Shown here in pieces: positions 13,478 to 14,576 of a stretch of 14,576 nt of DNA. The notes below the pieces were generated by a model. It worked only from the letters and a program-made list of their open reading frames with translations. It was not told the DNA's origin and made no database searches. The stretch spans positions 1 through 14,576 of the forward strand of contig CAJPPF010000042.1 in assembly GCA_905372445.1 (NCBI GenBank), given 5' to 3'. The stretch is from an uncultured Prevotella sp. GTDB lineage: Bacteria > Bacteroidota > Bacteroidia > Bacteroidales > Bacteroidaceae. The position numbers and the translations under genes were made by a program. The number at the start of each line of letters is the position of its first letter. Within the stretch, counting starts at the first letter, position 1.

Positions 13478-13502
13478 TATATAGATAGATGACTATATAG
13501 AT
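13478..13502 (+). repeat. 10-base direct repeat between sigma and anti-sigma genes
   Basis: CTATATAGAT occurs at 13478-13487 and again at 13493-13502, directly abutting the ATG of the anti-sigma gene at 13503. A small hairpin, GTAGG (13452-13456) with CCTAC (13467-13471), overlaps the sigma stop codon. The repeats could influence translation start or be a slippage product. Confidence 0.5.
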
Positions 13503-14483
13503 ATGAAGAAACCGACCGAAGACATATTTATGCGTTTTCTTCAGGGCTGTTGCTCTGAAGAGGAGCTTATAATGGTTAAATCGTGGGTGGACAGTTCAGA
13601 GGATAATGCAAGCGAACTGTTCCATATGAAGCGCGCGTATCAGCGTATGCAGATTGCCGCCATATCTGATGAACATACCGAGCAGGCGTTGAATAAGATG
13701 CTTGACAAGTGTCATGTAGAGGAGGAAACGATAACGCCTTTCTATCGCATCGGTTGGCTGAAATATGCAGCTGTGCTTGTGATTACACTCCTCGTCGGTG
13801 CAGGAATAATGTATAAGGCAGGATTGTTCGTGCCGGCTCCTGAAACTCTTATAGCCTATGGCGATAATATAAAAGAACTTACCCTTGCCGACGGTACACG
13901 CGTATGGCTAAACAAAGGAGCGGAGCTGCGCTATCCTAAAGACTTTGAGAGCGAAGAACGTCATGTGACGCTCGAGGGTGAAGGTTATTTTGAAGTGGCA
14001 AAGGACGCAAAAAAACCATTCGTAGTGAAAGGAGAGGTGATGACAGTGAGAGTGCTTGGCACAAAGTTCAACTTCAAATCTCACAAAGCAAGTCATACTG
14101 CAGAGGTAAGCCTGATAGAAGGTTCGGTAGGTGTGAAGCATACCAGTGCGGAGGACATGGTGTTGTTGTCGCCGGGACAAAAAGCAGAAATCAATACTGA
14201 CCGAATGCTGAAGATAAGCGAGATTAACGCTTCTGTGGCAGCATTGTGGCATGATAATCTGATACATTTGAACCAGACGAATGTAAACGCCATAGCCCGA
14301 ACCATTGAGGAAGTGTATGGAATGAAGGTTATTGTGAAGGCTGGCGTCGACTTGGAACGTACGTATTCGGGAGTCGTCCCTTATAGAGGAAGTGTAGATT
14401 CTTTGATGATATCACTTAAGAACACACTGCCTATCGACTACAGTATAAAGGGAAATACAATAACGGTATTCCCCTCTGAGTAG
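13503..14483 (+). CDS. FecR-family anti-sigma factor with DUF4974-like C-terminus
   Basis: Inner membrane regulator that holds the adjacent ECF sigma factor and passes on a signal from a TonB-dependent outer membrane transporter. The 326-residue protein has a cytoplasmic N-terminal sigma-binding region (1-85, MRFLQGCCSEEELIMVKSWV) and one membrane segment (about 87-107, KYAAVLVITLLVGAGIMYKAG). A periplasmic FecR domain follows (about 117-212: LTLADGTRVWLNKGAELRYP, VTLEGEGYFEVAKD, PFVVKGEVMTVRVLGTKFNF, AEVSLIEGSV). The C-terminal DUF4974-like secretin/TonB short domain (about 253-323: LNQTNVNAIARTIEEVYGMK...YSGVVPYRGSVDSLMISL) is the expected contact with the receptor signalling domain. All parts are complete. 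It follows the sigma gene on the same strand with a 47-base gap. A SusC-like receptor gene is expected next but does not begin within the remaining 93 bases. Confidence 0.95.
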   Translation: MKKPTEDIFMRFLQGCCSEEELIMVKSWVDSSEDNASELFHMKRAYQRMQIAAISDEHTEQALNKMLDKCHVEEETITPFYRIGWLKYAAVLVITLLVGAGIMYKAGLFVPAPETLIAYGDNIKELTLADGTRVWLNKGAELRYPKDFESEERHVTLEGEGYFEVAKDAKKPFVVKGEVMTVRVLGTKFNFKSHKASHTAEVSLIEGSVGVKHTSAEDMVLLSPGQKAEINTDRMLKISEINASVAALWHDNLIHLNQTNVNAIARTIEEVYGMKVIVKAGVDLERTYSGVVPYRGSVDSLMISLKNTLPIDYSIKGNTITVFPSE

Positions 14484-14576
14484 CCGGAACCTTGATGAAT
14501 CTATAGAAAAACATTTTTCTGCTGTCGGAGTAAGTATAAAAAAAAACTTCGACGTTATATATACAGAAACCTATAT
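14484..14576. other. Spacer after the anti-sigma gene to window edge
   Basis: No coding start that stays open is visible: the ATG at 14494 meets TAG within four codons. The stretch is AT-rich with an A-run, as is common before receptor genes in such loci, but no -7 promoter element is evident. Confidence 0.4.

Overview
The window looks like a chromosomal segment of a Bacteroidota member, most likely Bacteroidales close to Prevotella. The evidence is as follows. Several genes are preceded by the Bacteroidota promoter signature TAnnTTTG at -7, some with a TTTG or TTG about 19-20 bases upstream. There is a Bacteroidetes-type ECF sigma factor / FecR-like anti-sigma pair with a DUF4974-like C-terminus. 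There is an OmpP1/FadL-type outer membrane protein, a CTn-type tyrosine integrase, and a decayed secreted protein ending in a YDLNGQR-type tail. This assignment is pattern recognition, not a database search.

Left edge (1-1660): a CTnDOT-like tyrosine recombinase gene on the minus strand. It is inactivated by one frameshift and one in-frame stop, and is followed by about 400 gene-free bases rich in GTTACC/GGTAAC repeats. This is probably the eroded edge of an integrative element. The chromosomal backbone starts at a strong hairpin terminator (1664-1728) that ends the adjacent minus-strand porin gene.

Backbone (1793-9823): on the minus strand are an OmpP1/FadL-family protein with its own promoter and a palindromic candidate operator, then an M18 aminopeptidase in an operon with an upstream 7TM-HD (PgpH-type) c-di-AMP phosphodiesterase. 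Divergent from these, on the plus strand, gltX (glutamyl-tRNA synthetase) and waaA (Kdo transferase) form a two-gene operon 8 bases apart.

Repeat island (9824-12561): this is the most unusual part. Three copies of a roughly 195-bp imperfectly palindromic element (9923-10115, 11022-11219, 12281-12481) surround a glycine-zipper lipoprotein gene. Each copy has terminal inverted repeats and a central CGTAGC-CC/TC-GCTACG hairpin. In the most divergent copy both arms have changed together so that pairing is kept, which points to selection on, or copying of, a folded structure rather than a protein. A mini-hairpin after waaA resembles a collapsed version of the element. Two further repeat types lie between copies 1 and 2: three CGTGATAAATCACG-type palindromes and a 65-base-period repeat.

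Right edge (12510-14576): a decayed small secreted-protein gene with a well-preserved promoter sits directly before an ECF sigma factor and its membrane-bound FecR-type anti-sigma partner. In this phylum such pairs normally control a neighbouring TonB-dependent SusC-like receptor, which would lie beyond the window. No tRNA, rRNA or CRISPR array was seen.
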